NCBI GenBank assembly: GCA_018399395.1
Contig: JAGYOI010000081.1
Coordinates: forward strand, 1 to 6,363
DNA from: Prolixibacteraceae bacterium
GTDB lineage: Bacteria > Bacteroidota > Bacteroidia > Bacteroidales > Prolixibacteraceae
Length of the DNA: 6,363 nt
Reading direction: 5' to 3'
Part shown: positions 6,201 through 6,363 of the stretch, piece after piece
How positions within the stretch are numbered: position 1 is the first letter of the stretch
Layout: each line of letters starts with the position of its first letter
Program-made: the position numbers and the translations under genes
The notes under the pieces: generated by a model
Databases searched by the model: none
Told to the model about the DNA's origin: nothing
What the model saw: only the letters and a program-made list of their open reading frames with translations

Positions 6201-6219
6201 ATGAAAAATAATAACAGGT

Positions 6220-6363
6220 ATGCCACAGAAAAAAATAAGCTATCGGGAAGCCATAACAGAAATTGAGGAAATTTTAACCAGTATTGAAAATGAAGAGCCA
6301 GATGTTGATATTTTATCTGAAAAAGTAAAAAAAGGAAAGTGGCTCCACGATAAAATTGATGGA
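6220..6363 (+). CDS. xseB: Exodeoxyribonuclease VII small subunit, N-terminal part
   Basis: The small subunit of exonuclease VII, a cytoplasmic enzyme that degrades single-stranded DNA from either end; several small subunits coat each large XseA subunit. The first 48 codons are visible and the frame is open at the window end. The start MPQKKISYREAITEIEEIL, then ENEEPDVDILSEKVKK, matches the conserved helical N-terminus of Bacteroidota XseB (SYxEAxxEIEEIL, then DVDxLSxKVK). Full-length members have roughly 60-80 residues. The last ten residues (GKWLHDKIDG) lack the usual Leu-Ile...Cys pattern of the second helix, so the gene is either divergent or altered after the A-run at 6327-6333. ATG 6220 is the only sensible start; a weak AGG lies just upstream. 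The large-subunit gene, often directly upstream, is not here. Confidence 0.75.
   Translation, partial: MPQKKISYREAITEIEEILTSIENEEPDVDILSEKVKKGKWLHDKIDG

Noticed and set aside
6003..6219. Search for a TAnnTTTG promoter on the minus strand for the 157-residue protein gene, and for tRNA or small RNA genes.
   Set aside because: No acceptable minus-strand -7 element and no cloverleaf or conserved RNA structure could be seen.

Overview
The window looks like chromosomal DNA of a free-living or gut Bacteroidota, probably a Bacteroidales/Marinilabiliales-type relative. This rests on a sphingolipid-type serine palmitoyltransferase, a Bacteroidota-style exonuclease VII small subunit, AT-rich start regions without Shine-Dalgarno sequences, a perfect TAnnTTTG -7 element, and a cluster of exported hemicellulases. 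No RNA gene, CRISPR array, transposase or integrase was seen, and no gene-free stretch exceeds about 220 bases.

Layout. 1-615 (+): C-terminal half of a PLP-dependent alpha-oxoamine synthase, best read as serine palmitoyltransferase, followed by a symmetric hairpin terminator (642-672) shared with the convergent operon. 690-4456 (-): a three-gene carbohydrate operon, transcribed in the order GH3 beta-xylosidase/beta-glucosidase, a truncated GH27 lipoprotein stub, then a GH43 arabinofuranosidase/xylosidase. 4457-4624: divergent AT-rich promoter region. 4625-5458 (+): an exported, probably outer-membrane protein that appears to have lost its C-terminal barrel strands. 5464-5496: a hairpin whose G-U pairs only work in minus-strand RNA, so it terminates the next gene. 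5529-6002 (-): small exported cysteine-containing protein of unknown function. 6003-6219: divergent intergenic region with inverted repeats and a good promoter for xseB. 6220-6363 (+): 5' end of xseB, cut by the window edge.

How it works together. GH3 and GH43 both have export signals and look catalytically intact, so they probably trim xylo- or arabino-oligosaccharides in the periplasm. The GH27 gene between them keeps its lipoprotein signal, Ig-like domain and the first strand and helix of its barrel, but lacks every catalytic residue; its side-chain-removing activity (alpha-galactosidase or beta-L-arabinopyranosidase) should be lost. No SusC/SusD pair or regulator lies in the window, so this is either an edge of a polysaccharide utilisation locus or a small satellite operon.

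Main oddity. Two genes (GH27, outer-membrane protein) end abruptly at their 3' ends, with the next gene or a foreign terminator immediately after. That suggests deletions, or assembly joins, rather than point mutations. I found no convincing novel defence or mobile system.
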